In this document: one piece after another, positions 1 to 8,452 of the stretch
Numbering within the stretch: the stretch's first letter is position 1
Layout: each line of letters begins with the position of its first letter
DNA from: Isoptericola halotolerans
GTDB taxonomy: Bacteria > Actinomycetota > Actinomycetes > Actinomycetales > Cellulomonadaceae
DNA length: 64,000 nt
NCBI RefSeq assembly: GCF_013149785.1
Contig: NZ_JABEZU010000005.1
Coordinates: forward strand, 124,001 to 188,000
Direction: 5' to 3'
The notes under the pieces: model-generated
Database searches by the model: none
Seen by the model: the letters and a program-made list of their open reading frames with translations, nothing else
Told to the model about the DNA's origin: nothing
Translations under genes and position numbers: made by a program

Positions 1-404
1 TCCGAGCGTGCCTGCTCGCGCCCCAGGTCGCCGTCCCACGTGCGGCGGCGCTGCGCGTCCATGGTCCGGTCCAGCCGGCGCACGGACGCGAGGAGGAGGG
101 CGAGCGTGTGCTCGGCGACCGTGGCGTCGTGCAGCCCTCTGCCCGAGGTGATCACCACCTCGGGTGCGAAGCCTGTGGCGAGCGCCTGGTCCGGTCCGGC
201 GTTGAGGGTCTGGACCCAGCGCAGCCGGGACAGCCGGCGGGCCGCGTCGTCCATCACCCGCTGCGGGCTCGCCCACGTGACCAGCGCGTCGGCGTCGAGG
301 TGCTCCTCCGGCACGTTCTCGCGCATCACGTAGGGGGCGACGTCGACCCCCTCGACGTCGATCGTCAGGTCGAACGGGACGTTGCTCGGCACGAGGATCT
401 TCAT
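1..404 (-). CDS. D-2-hydroxyacid dehydrogenase, partial (C-terminus beyond window)
   Basis: The gene starts at 404 on the minus strand and runs off the left edge, leaving about 134 codons. The visible part reads MKILVPSNVPFDLTIDVEG, then LVTWASPQRVMD, then WVQTLNAGPDQAL and DATVAEHTLALLLA. The last two stretches match the conserved N-terminal catalytic part of the NAD-dependent D-2-hydroxyacid dehydrogenase family (phosphoglycerate dehydrogenase/glyoxylate reductase type). The Rossmann GxGxxG motif and the catalytic His would lie outside the window. A TAGCGT hexamer sits 7 bases before the ATG, so the mRNA is probably leaderless. It is divergent from the FAD oxidoreductase at 446. The substrate cannot be told from this fragment. 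Confidence 0.75.
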   Translation of the reverse strand, partial: MKILVPSNVPFDLTIDVEGVDVAPYVMRENVPEEHLDADALVTWASPQRVMDDAARRLSRLRWVQTLNAGPDQALATGFAPEVVITSGRGLHDATVAEHTLALLLASVRRLDRTMDAQRRRTWDGDLGREQARS

Positions 405-411
405 GTCTCGG

Positions 412-438
412 ACGCTACCCGAGTCCTCGTGCCACGAT
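412..438. promoter_or_regulatory. Divergent pair of leaderless-type -10 elements
   Basis: On the minus strand TAGCGT (412-417) lies 7 bases before the ATG at 404. On the plus strand CACGAT (433-438) lies 7 bases before the ATG at 446. Neither start has a Shine-Dalgarno sequence. Both genes therefore seem to be transcribed leaderless from a 41-base divergent spacer. The plus-strand hexamer is the weaker match. Confidence 0.5.
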
Positions 439-445
439 GTGCCGC

Positions 446-2071
446 ATGAACGCCTCGCACGCCCCGGTCCGGATCGCTGCCCGCTACGACGCCGTGGTCG
501 TCGGTGGTGGGCACAACGGCCTGACCGCCGCCGCCTACCTCGCGCGGGCCGGCCGGTCCGTCCTGGTGCTCGAACGGCTCGACCACGTCGGCGGGGCCGC
601 GGTCTCGGCCCCGGTCTTCGACGGCGTCGACGCGCGGCTCTCGCGGTACTCCTACCTGGTCTCCCTCATGCCGCGGCAGGTGGTCGACGAGCTCGGCCTG
701 CGCCTGACGCTGCGGCGCCGGCGCTTCTCCTCCTACACCCCGGTCGGCGACGGCGGGCTGCTGGTCGACAACGGCTCCGACGACGCCACGCGCGCCTCGT
801 TCGAGACCCTGGGTGCGGGCCGCGACCACGAGGCCTGGCAGGCGTTCTCCGCCCGGGTGGGCCGGCTGGCGCAGCGGCTGTTCCCCACCGTCACCGCCCC
901 GCTCGTCTCGCGTGAGGAGGCCCGGGCGCTCGTCGACGACGACGAGACCTGGCGCGCCGTCGTCGAGCAGCCGTTGGGCGAGACGCTGCGGGCGACGTTC
1001 GCCTCCGACGTCGTGCGGGGTGTGGCCGCCACGGACGGCCTCATCGGGACCTTCGCGGACCTGGACGACACCGCCCTGCTCCAGAACCGCTGCTACCTCT
1101 ATCACGTGATCGGCGGCGGCACAGGGGACTGGGACGTCCCCGTCGGCGGCATGGGCGCGGTCTCCGGCGCCCTGCACGACGCCGCTCGCGCCGCCGGGGC
1201 GACCGTCGTCACCGGGGCGCAGGTCACCGCCGTCGACCCGGGGACGGCGCGCTCCGACGCCGAGGTGTCCTGGACGGACGCCGACGGCGGCACCCACGCC
1301 GTGCGCGCCGGAGCGGTGGTCAGCGGGGCGGCTCCGTCGACCCTAGACACGCTGCTCGCCGCCGCCGGGGGCTCGCCGTCCGGGCGTGAGACCGCACAGG
1401 CCCCCGAGGGCGCCCAGCTCAAGGTCAACATGCTGCTGCGCCGCCTGCCCCGGCTGCGGGAGGGCATCGACCCCGTGGCGGCCTTCTCCGGGACGTTCCA
1501 CGTCAACGAGTCGTACTCCCAGCTCCAGGCCGCGCACGCCCAGGCGGCCGCCGGCCAGGTCCCCGACCTGCCGCCGTGCGAGATCTACTGCCACTCGCTC
1601 ACCGACGACTCGATCCTGGGCCCGGACCTGCGCGCGGCCGGGGCCCAGACACTCACGCTGTTCGGGCTGCACATGCCGGCGCGGCTCTTCCGCGACGACC
1701 CGGACGGGGCACGGGAGAGGGCGCTCGCGGCCACGCTGCGCTCGCTGGACTCGGTGCTGGCCGAGCCGATCCAGGACATCCTGTGGCGCGGGCCGGACGG
1801 GGCACCCTGCCTGGAGGCGCGCAGCCCCGTGGACCTGGAGGGCAGCGTGGGCCTGCCGGGTGGGCACATCTTCCACCGTGACCTGTCCTGGCCGTGGGCC
1901 GAGCCCGGGACGGCGGAGGCCGGGCCTGCGACCGGTCTGGACGCCCCGGGCACGTGGGGCGTCGAGACCCTCCACCCGCGGGTGCTGGTCGCCGGGGCGG
2001 GAGCGCGCCGGGGCGGTGGTGTCAGCGGGATCCCGGGGCGCTCCGCGGCGATGGCGCTGCTGGCCGGCTGA
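446..2071 (+). CDS. Phytoene dehydrogenase-like FAD-dependent oxidoreductase
   Basis: The product is about 541 residues of the phytoene desaturase/COG1233 type. An N-terminal dinucleotide-binding fold is visible as DAVVVGGGHNGLTAAAYLA followed by the acidic end of strand 2 (VLVLERLDHVGG). The C-terminus carries VLVAGAGARRGGGVSGIPG, the second FAD contact typical of this family. The start is placed at the ATG at 446; the in-frame ATG at 437 lies within the -10-like CACGAT and is less likely. The family acts on polyisoprenoid or other hydrophobic substrates, but no carotenoid genes lie nearby, so the substrate is unknown. The gene is monocistronic and convergent with the ABC permease at 2081, with only nine bases between the stops. 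Confidence 0.8.
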   Translation: MNASHAPVRIAARYDAVVVGGGHNGLTAAAYLARAGRSVLVLERLDHVGGAAVSAPVFDGVDARLSRYSYLVSLMPRQVVDELGLRLTLRRRRFSSYTPVGDGGLLVDNGSDDATRASFETLGAGRDHEAWQAFSARVGRLAQRLFPTVTAPLVSREEARALVDDDETWRAVVEQPLGETLRATFASDVVRGVAATDGLIGTFADLDDTALLQNRCYLYHVIGGGTGDWDVPVGGMGAVSGALHDAARAAGATVVTGAQVTAVDPGTARSDAEVSWTDADGGTHAVRAGAVVSGAAPSTLDTLLAAAGGSPSGRETAQAPEGAQLKVNMLLRRLPRLREGIDPVAAFSGTFHVNESYSQLQAAHAQAAAGQVPDLPPCEIYCHSLTDDSILGPDLRAAGAQTLTLFGLHMPARLFRDDPDGARERALAATLRSLDSVLAEPIQDILWRGPDGAPCLEARSPVDLEGSVGLPGGHIFHRDLSWPWAEPGTAEAGPATGLDAPGTWGVETLHPRVLVAGAGARRGGGVSGIPGRSAAMALLAG

Positions 2072-2080
2072 CAGCGCAGG

Positions 2081-2887
2081 TCAGCGGATCTCGACCTGCA
2101 GCAGCCGTCGCACGGCGAGCGTCGTCGGCACCACGATCCAGAGCAAGGCCGAGGTGGCGACCTGTGCCCACTGCTCACCCGTGATCTCGGGGGCCGTGAC
2201 GAAGCTCGCCGACCAGCTCAGGTCCCACCAGGCGCCGTTCTCGGCCCACCAGGTCCACAGCCCGGCCACGACGCTGGAGATCATCGGCACGACGAACATG
2301 AAACCGAGGTAGGCGACCATCGCCGGCGCCGTGCTGCGGATCGCGACACCGACGCCGAACCCGAACGCGACGACGAGCACGTTCGCGACGGCCAGCCGAA
2401 GCCCGAGGTCGAGGGGAAGGTCCCAGACGGCCTCGATCCCGCGCACCTGCGCGGCCGCCACGGTACCGATCGCGCTGAGGACGACGACGGTGAGCGTCGC
2501 CGCGAGGGTCACGACCAGGAGTGCCGCGGCCTTGGCCGCCACGACGCGGCCACGCCGGGGGACCAGGGCGAACGTCGTCAGCGCGGAGCGCTGGCTCCAC
2601 TCGCTCGCCACCGACAGGACCGCGACCAGGGGCAGCAGCAGCTCCAGCGGCATCATGTTGGTCGTGGTGTGCATGCCGAAGGTGACCTCGGCGTCGCGAC
2701 CCCAGAGAGTGACGCCGGTGACGACGACGAGCGTCAGGAGGGGCACGGACGCGAGCAGCCAGCGGCTGGCCCGGGTGTCGACGAGCTTGCGCACCTCGAC
2801 GTCGACCAGGCGTGCCAGGGGGATCGGGGGGCGTCCGGTCGCCAGGCGTGGGGCGACCGCGCGGGTGTCCAGGGCGGGAGTGCTCAT
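2081..2887 (-). CDS. ABC-2 type transporter permease
   Basis: A 268-residue membrane protein with about six hydrophobic segments: WLLASVPLLTLVVVTGVTLW, LLLPLVAVLSVA, LLVVTLAATLTVVVLSAIGTV, VANVLVVAFGFGVGVAI, MVAYLGFMFVVPMISSVVAGL and a C-terminal LLWIVVPTTLAV. The N-terminal cytoplasmic stretch PLARLVDVEVRKLVDTRASRW is typical of ABC-2 permeases paired with multidrug- or lantibiotic-type ATPases. Its start codon overlaps the stop of the ATPase gene (2884-2887, ATGA), so the two are translationally coupled. Together they form a two-gene exporter with no substrate clue nearby. Confidence 0.8.
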   Translation of the reverse strand: MSTPALDTRAVAPRLATGRPPIPLARLVDVEVRKLVDTRASRWLLASVPLLTLVVVTGVTLWGRDAEVTFGMHTTTNMMPLELLLPLVAVLSVASEWSQRSALTTFALVPRRGRVVAAKAAALLVVTLAATLTVVVLSAIGTVAAAQVRGIEAVWDLPLDLGLRLAVANVLVVAFGFGVGVAIRSTAPAMVAYLGFMFVVPMISSVVAGLWTWWAENGAWWDLSWSASFVTAPEITGEQWAQVATSALLWIVVPTTLAVRRLLQVEIR

Positions 2888-3816
2888 GCTGATGCTCCGT
2901 CCGTGAGGCCGGCGTGCCGCGCGGGGGAGTCCTCGCGCTGGTCCGCGGCGGTGAGCTCGAGGAACATGTCCTCCAGGCCATGACCGTCTGCGGACCGCAG
3001 CTCGGTGACCGGCAGACCGGCGCGGAACGCGACCAGCCCGGCGTCCGCGGGGTCGGCGTCGGTCGCCACCGCCCCGTCCGGGCGCACTGTCGCCTGGAAC
3101 CCGGCGGTGGTGAGCGCCGCGGCGAGTCGTGCGCCGTCGTCGGACCTGACGAGGGTCCCGACGCCGGCGAGCAGCTCGGCCGTGGCACCGGACGCGACGA
3201 TCCGGCCACGACCGATCATGACGATGTCGTCCGCGACCATCTCGATCTCGGACAGCAGGTGGCTGGACAGCAGCACCGTGCCGCCGTCGTCCGCGAAACC
3301 GCGCAGCAGGTCACGCATCCAGCGGATGCCCGCGGGGTCCAGGCCGTTCGCCGGCTCGTCCAGGACGAGCACCCTCGGGTCGCCCATCAGGGCGGTCGCG
3401 ATGCCGAGCCGCTGCCGCATGCCGAGCGAGTAGTCGCGCACCCGGCGCTTGCCCTCGGCCCAGGTGAGCCCCACGAGGTCGAGCATCTCGTCGACGCGGA
3501 TCGCGGGCAGGCCCATCGTGCGCTGGGCGAGGGCGAGGGTCTCGCGGCCGGTGCGGCCACCGTGCTGCGCCGAGGCGTCGAGCAGCACCCCGACGTCGAG
3601 CCCGGGGTTGGGCAGGTCCGTGTAGCGGTGGCCCAGCACCGTGGCCCGCCCGGCGGTGGGCCTGGCCAGGCCGGTGAGGACCCTCAGGGTGGTGGACTTG
3701 CCGGCGCCGTTCGGACCGAGGAACCCGGTCACGCGGCCGGGGAACGCGGTGAAGGAGACGTCGTCGACGGCGGCGAGGTCGCCGTACCGCTGGGTGAGCG
3801 AGTCGATCCTGATCAT
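2884..3816 (-). CDS. ABC transporter ATP-binding protein
   Basis: A 310-residue ATPase starting MIRIDSLTQRYGDLAAVDDV. The Walker A motif GPNGAGKST lies near residue 34, a signature-like LGMRQRLGIA near 135-145, and Walker B with its acidic residue (RVLVLDEPANGLDP) follows, then the H-loop SSHLLSEIE. The C-terminal extension of about 90 residues is typical of ATPases that serve ABC-2 permeases. The signature SLGMRQR departs from LSGGQ, as is common in this subgroup. The start at 3816 has a TAGCGT hexamer 7 bases upstream (3824-3829) and no ribosome binding site. This suggests its own leaderless promoter immediately after cydC, separate from the cyd operon. Confidence 0.85.
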   Translation of the reverse strand: MIRIDSLTQRYGDLAAVDDVSFTAFPGRVTGFLGPNGAGKSTTLRVLTGLARPTAGRATVLGHRYTDLPNPGLDVGVLLDASAQHGGRTGRETLALAQRTMGLPAIRVDEMLDLVGLTWAEGKRRVRDYSLGMRQRLGIATALMGDPRVLVLDEPANGLDPAGIRWMRDLLRGFADDGGTVLLSSHLLSEIEMVADDIVMIGRGRIVASGATAELLAGVGTLVRSDDGARLAAALTTAGFQATVRPDGAVATDADPADAGLVAFRAGLPVTELRSADGHGLEDMFLELTAADQREDSPARHAGLTDGASA

Positions 3817-3823
3817 GCTGGTG

Positions 3824-3829
3824 ACGCTA
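3824..3829 (-). promoter_or_regulatory. Leaderless-type -10 element of the ABC ATPase gene
   Basis: TAGCGT on the minus strand, 7 bases before the ATG at 3816. It overlaps the last codons of cydC, so the exporter can be transcribed independently of cydABCD. No clear -35 element was seen. Confidence 0.5.
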
Positions 3830-5647
3830 CGGACGCGGCGCGGCCCCGACATCAGGGAGACCCCTGGTCGGCACCCTGGGGTCCACCTGGAGGGACCCTG
3901 AGCCCCCAGGGGGAGCGGCCTCCTGCGCGGCGGCCCAGCGGTACCCCGGCACGTCGCGCAGCAGCTCGTCGTGAGTGCCCCGCGCGACCACCCGTGCCGC
4001 CGCGCCGACCCCGCTGTCGTGCCCGAGCAGGAGCACCTCGTCGGCGACGGCGAGCGGTGAGAGCCGGTGGGAGGCGACGACCACCGCTCGTCCGGTGGAC
4101 CGGGCGAGGGACGCCAGCGTCTCGACGAGGGCGTCCGCCGTGGCGGCGTCGAGGTGCTCGGCCGGCTCGTCGACCAGGAGCACGCGGTGCCGGGCGAGCA
4201 GCGCCCGGGCGACGAGGAGGCGTCGGCGCTCACCCCCGGAGACGGTCGTGCCGCCGGTGCCGAGCGGGGTGTCGAGGTCGTCGGGCAGGGCGGTCAGCCA
4301 TCCCGTCAGTCCCACCGCGTCCAGGACCGCGCGGGCCTCGTCCGCCGTGAGGTCCGCGCGGGCCACCCGGAGGTTCTCGAGGACCGTGGTCCCGAACACG
4401 TGGCCGTCCTCGGCGACGAAGAGGCCACGGCCCGTCACCCGCCCGGCAGCCGGTCCGAGCATCCCCGCCGCGGTGAGCATCAGCGTGGACTTGCCGACGC
4501 CGGAGGGGCCGACCAGCGCCGCCACCGACCCGGGGCGCAGCACGAGGTCGGCGCCGCGGACGACGACGTCCCCGCCGGGCCAGGCGGCGTCGACGTCCGA
4601 CAGCTCCAGCAGCGTGCTGGCGCCGTTCCCTGTGCCGTCCGCTGCGCCGTTCGACCGGCCGTCCTCGTGCCTCTCGGCGGGCTCCTCGACATCGAGGTCC
4701 GACGGCAGCAGCTCGAGCAGCCGTCGCGCCGCGGCGCGTGAGCGGCGCAGCTGTACCGCCGCGGCGGGCAGTGCGCTCGTCACCTCGAACACCGCGAGGG
4801 GGGTCAGGACGACGACCGCGAGCTCGGTGGCGGCGAGGTCGCCGGCCAACGCGGCGGGAACGCCGACCAGCAGGCACCCGAGCACGGCGAGAGTCTGGGC
4901 ACCCGCCTCGATCGCGGCCGACGTGCCCGCGACCCGTGCGCCGTCGTCGGTCGTGGCGGCGAGCCGCGTCTCGGCCTCCCGGAGCGCGGCCCGACGCTGG
5001 TCCAGCGCACCCGCCACCCGGAGCTGCTGGCCGTTCTCGAGCAGGTCCAGCGTGCGGGCGGCGACGTCCCCGCGGGCGGCGGCACCGCGCAGCTCGACCG
5101 ACCGGGAGGCCCGCGACGCCAACCACGGTGCGAGCACGCCGGTCAGCAGCAGGCAGGCCAGCAGCACGGCACCAGCGGCCGGGAGGAACGCACCCACCAG
5201 CACCATCGCACCGGTCCCGGCCACCACCGCGACGGCACCGGGGATCAGCGCACGCACGACGACGTCGCCCACGTCGTCGACGTCGCCGCCCACGCGGGCG
5301 AGGAGGTCACCCCGGTGCAGCGCCACGACGTCGGCCCCACCACGAGCGAGCCGGTCGTACAGGTTGGCCCGCAGCGCCGCCATCCCGCGCAGCGCGACGT
5401 CGTGCGAGGCGAGCCGCTCGAGGTAGCGGAAGAAGGCCCGCCCGGTGCCGAACGCGCGCACGCCGACCGCCGCCAGGGAGAGGACCAGGACGGGGGGCAT
5501 CTGCGAGGCACGGGCGACGAGCCACGCCGCGGCGGCCGCCAGGCCGATCGCGCACACCAGCGTCAGGGTGCCGAGGGAGACGGCACGAGCCACGCGTCCC
5601 CAGCGGACCTCGAGCATCGGCAGGACGCGCACCAGGGGGTCGGTCAC
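3827..5647 (-). CDS. cydC: Thiol reductant ABC exporter subunit CydC
   Basis: A 606-residue ABC half-transporter: an N-terminal membrane domain (residues about 20-300, with GTLTLVCAIGLAAAAAWLVARAS) followed by a nucleotide-binding domain. Walker A is GPSGVGKST, the signature VSGGERRR and Walker B VLLVDEPAEHLD. CydC pairs with CydD to export cysteine and glutathione, which is needed to assemble cytochrome bd. The membrane motif FGTGRAFFRYLERLASHDVALR is characteristic of CydC. Its start overlaps the end of cydD by four bases (5644-5647), and it is the last gene of the cydABDC run. The C-terminal 20 residues (RVPTRGLPDVGAAPRP) look like an unstructured tail. Confidence 0.92.
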   Translation of the reverse strand: MTDPLVRVLPMLEVRWGRVARAVSLGTLTLVCAIGLAAAAAWLVARASQMPPVLVLSLAAVGVRAFGTGRAFFRYLERLASHDVALRGMAALRANLYDRLARGGADVVALHRGDLLARVGGDVDDVGDVVVRALIPGAVAVVAGTGAMVLVGAFLPAAGAVLLACLLLTGVLAPWLASRASRSVELRGAAARGDVAARTLDLLENGQQLRVAGALDQRRAALREAETRLAATTDDGARVAGTSAAIEAGAQTLAVLGCLLVGVPAALAGDLAATELAVVVLTPLAVFEVTSALPAAAVQLRRSRAAARRLLELLPSDLDVEEPAERHEDGRSNGAADGTGNGASTLLELSDVDAAWPGGDVVVRGADLVLRPGSVAALVGPSGVGKSTLMLTAAGMLGPAAGRVTGRGLFVAEDGHVFGTTVLENLRVARADLTADEARAVLDAVGLTGWLTALPDDLDTPLGTGGTTVSGGERRRLLVARALLARHRVLLVDEPAEHLDAATADALVETLASLARSTGRAVVVASHRLSPLAVADEVLLLGHDSGVGAAARVVARGTHDELLRDVPGYRWAAAQEAAPPGGSGSLQVDPRVPTRGLPDVGAAPRP

Positions 5648-7371
5648 GACGGCACCACCTCTCGGGCCTCGACCTCGACGACCTGGTCGGCCACCTCCAG
5701 CAGGGAGGAGCGGTGCGCGACGACGACGACGGTCCGCCCGGCGTCACGCCACTGCCGCACGGTGTCCAGGACGACCTGCTCGCCGCGGGCGTCCAGGTGG
5801 GCGGTCGGCTCGTCGAGGACGACGACCGGCCGGTCCGCGGCACCCACGAGTGCCCGGGCCAGGGCCACGCGCTGACGCTGCCCGACGCTGAGCCCGGCGC
5901 CGTCGAGACCGACGGGTGTCCGCCAGCCGTCCGGCAGGTCGGCGAGGACCGTGTCCAGGCCGGTCGTCCGGGCGGCGGCCTCCAGCGCGGCCTGCGACAC
6001 CTCGCGACCGTCGGTGACGACGTCGCGCACGGTGCCCGGGCCGATCGCGGGGCGCTGGGGGACCCAGACCACCTGGTCCCACCACCGGGCCGAGACCTCG
6101 GGCAGCGCGGCCGGCTCGGCGCCGGTCCGTTCCAGAGTGAGGGTGCCGGAGTCGGGGCGCAGCAGGCCGAGCATCAGCAGCACGAGGGTCGACTTGCCGG
6201 ATCCGCTCGGGCCCCGCAGCGCCACCACGCGTCCGCCTCCCGGCGTGCCCGTGCCGAGCGTGATCCGCGCCGACAGGCGTGACGGTGCCTCGACGTCGCG
6301 GCCGGGAGCGCGGACCGTGACGTCGTCGAGCACGAGGGTCGTCCCGGCCGTGGGGGCGACGGGGGAGTCGGCGACGTCGTCCCGGACGGTCGGGACCGGC
6401 AGGTCGAGCACCTCGAACGCCCGTCGCGTGGCAGCGAGGCCGTCGGTGGAGGCGTGGAACTCCGAGCCCACGCGGCGCAGCGGCAGGAAGATCTCGGGGG
6501 CGAGCACGAGCACGACGAGCGCCGGGACGAGCTCGATGCCGCCGTGCACGAGCCGCAGGCCGACGCCGACGGCGATGATCGCGACGCACAGCGTGGTGAG
6601 CAGCTCCAGCACGGCGCCGGAGAGGAACGCGATGCGCAGCGTGCCCATGGTGGCGCGCCGTGACGCCTCCCCGAGCGACCGCACCCGCGCACCGGGGCCG
6701 ACCGCGCGACCGTAGGCCCGCAGGGTGGGCAGCCCGGCGATCAGGTCGAGCACCTGGGACCCGAGCCGCTCGACGGTCGCCAGACGGCGCTCGGACGTGC
6801 CGGCCGTCATGGTGCCGATCAGCCACATGAAGAACGGCACGAGCGGCAACGTCGCCGCGGCGATCACCGCCGACACCCAGTCGAGCCCCAGGACCACCAG
6901 CACGGTGGCCGGGGTCACGAGCGCGGTGAGCAGCAGCTGCGGCAGGAACCGCACGAGGTAGGGCTCGAGGTCGGTGAGCCCTCGGGTGGCCAGGGTGGCG
7001 ACGTCCGCGGGCGCCGCGCCCGACGGCGGTCGAGGGCCGAGCTCCACGGCGTGACCGACGACCTGCTCGCGCAGGTCGGCGACCACGGCCGTCGCCGCGC
7101 GACGACCGAACCGCTCCTGGGCCCAGGCCACCAGCGAGCGCCCGACGGCGGCGCCAGCGAGGACGCACAGCCACCCGGTGAGCGCGGCGCGGTCGAGCGT
7201 TCCGTCGGCGCCGGGACTCGTGGCGACGACGACGGGGGCGAGGGCGTGCGCGATCGCGAAGGCCTGCACCACGACCAGCGCGGCCTGCGCGGTGCCCAGC
7301 GCGGTGGTCAGCAGGACATAGCTGCGGGCGGCACGGACCTGGCGCAGCAACCGCGGGTCGAGGGGTCTCAC
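5644..7371 (-). CDS. cydD: Thiol reductant ABC exporter subunit CydD
   Basis: A 575-residue ABC half-transporter beginning MRPLDPRLLRQVRAARSYVL. The membrane part has several hydrophobic segments (for example LLLTALVTPATVLVVLGLDWVSAVIAAATLPLVPFFMWLIG). The TSERRLATVERLGSQVLDLIAGLPTLRAYGRA stretch is highly typical of CydD. The ATPase domain carries GPSGSGKST, LSVGQRQRVALARAL and VVVLDEPTAHLD. It forms the heterodimeric exporter with CydC. It starts one base after cydB ends and shares ATGA with cydC, so the three are tightly coupled. Split CydC and CydD subunits are seen here, whereas some actinomycetes have a fused CydDC. Confidence 0.93.
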   Translation of the reverse strand: MRPLDPRLLRQVRAARSYVLLTTALGTAQAALVVVQAFAIAHALAPVVVATSPGADGTLDRAALTGWLCVLAGAAVGRSLVAWAQERFGRRAATAVVADLREQVVGHAVELGPRPPSGAAPADVATLATRGLTDLEPYLVRFLPQLLLTALVTPATVLVVLGLDWVSAVIAAATLPLVPFFMWLIGTMTAGTSERRLATVERLGSQVLDLIAGLPTLRAYGRAVGPGARVRSLGEASRRATMGTLRIAFLSGAVLELLTTLCVAIIAVGVGLRLVHGGIELVPALVVLVLAPEIFLPLRRVGSEFHASTDGLAATRRAFEVLDLPVPTVRDDVADSPVAPTAGTTLVLDDVTVRAPGRDVEAPSRLSARITLGTGTPGGGRVVALRGPSGSGKSTLVLLMLGLLRPDSGTLTLERTGAEPAALPEVSARWWDQVVWVPQRPAIGPGTVRDVVTDGREVSQAALEAAARTTGLDTVLADLPDGWRTPVGLDGAGLSVGQRQRVALARALVGAADRPVVVLDEPTAHLDARGEQVVLDTVRQWRDAGRTVVVVAHRSSLLEVADQVVEVEAREVVPS

Positions 7372-7372
7372 C

Positions 7373-8422
7373 TCAGAACGCCGCGTCCTTGATCTTCTGC
7401 CAGGACAGCCCGGCGGGAGCCGGGATGTCCCGGGTGCTCAGCCGGCGCCGGAACACCCAGTAGGTCCAGGCCTGGTAGGCGATGACGACCGGCGTGAGGA
7501 ACACGGCCACCCAGCTCATGACCGTGAGCGTGTAGTCGGTGGAGGATGCGTCGGCGACGCTGAGGGCCACGCCGCCGTCCACGGCCGGGATCACGTCGGG
7601 GTACATGGAGCCGAAGATGAGCACCACGGCCGCGACGATCGTGACCGCGGACAGGGTGAAGGCCGTGCCCTCGCGGCGGGCGCGGGTGGCGACGACGACG
7701 CCGGCGAGGCAACCGGCTGCCACGACCACTGCCCCCCAGGTCCACGGGACCGAGTAGGCGACCTGGGCCCAGACCGCCCAGCCGCCGGTGACGACGAGAG
7801 TGACGACCGACAGCCCGGACGCGAGCCTCGAGGCGCGACGGCGGATGTCACCGTCGGTCTTGAGCGCGACGAAGACCGCGCCGTGCAGCAGGAACAGGGT
7901 CGCCGTCGTCAGGCCGCCGAGCAGCGCGAAGGGGTTGAGCAGGGCCCAGAACCCGCCGACGTACTGGTGGTCGGCGTCGAGCAGCAGCCCGCGCACCAGG
8001 TTGCCGAAGGCCACGCCCCACATCACGGCGGGGATCCACGAGCCCGCCTGGATCGCGAGGTCGCAGCGGCGTGCCCAGGCGGCGTCGGCGATCTTGCCGC
8101 GGTACTCGAAGGCGACGCCTCGGGCCACGAGCCCGACCAGGATGATGAGCAGGGGCAGGTAGAAGCCCGAGAACATCGTCGCGTACCACTCGGGGAACGC
8201 GGCGAACGTCGCGCCGCCGGCGGTGAGCAGCCACACCTCGTTGCCGTCCCACACGGGACCGATGGTGTTGACCAGCACGCGCCGCTCCTTCTCCCGGTGC
8301 TCCTTGTCGCCGCGGGGCAGGATCGACATCAGCATGCCGACGCCGAAGTCGAACCCTTCGAGCACGAGGTAGCCGGTCCACAGCACGGCGATGATGACGA
8401 ACCAGAGGATCGCGAGGTCCAC
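7373..8422 (-). CDS. cydB: Cytochrome bd oxidase subunit II
   Basis: A 349-residue polytopic membrane protein starting MDLAILWFVIIAVLWTGYLVLEGFDFGVGML, the signature N-terminus of CydB. The conserved GPVWDGNEVWLLTAGGATFAAFPEWYATMFSGFYLPL block follows. About eight membrane helices are visible, ending with WVAVFLTPVVIAYQAWTYWVFRRRL. The protein packs against CydA in the quinol-oxidising, oxygen-reducing bd complex in the plasma membrane. It lies 30 bases downstream of cydA and directly abuts cydD. Confidence 0.95.
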   Translation of the reverse strand: MDLAILWFVIIAVLWTGYLVLEGFDFGVGMLMSILPRGDKEHREKERRVLVNTIGPVWDGNEVWLLTAGGATFAAFPEWYATMFSGFYLPLLIILVGLVARGVAFEYRGKIADAAWARRCDLAIQAGSWIPAVMWGVAFGNLVRGLLLDADHQYVGGFWALLNPFALLGGLTTATLFLLHGAVFVALKTDGDIRRRASRLASGLSVVTLVVTGGWAVWAQVAYSVPWTWGAVVVAAGCLAGVVVATRARREGTAFTLSAVTIVAAVVLIFGSMYPDVIPAVDGGVALSVADASSTDYTLTVMSWVAVFLTPVVIAYQAWTYWVFRRRLSTRDIPAPAGLSWQKIKDAAF

Positions 8423-8452
8423 GTCAGGTCTCCTGTCTTCTCAGGTTCGGTG

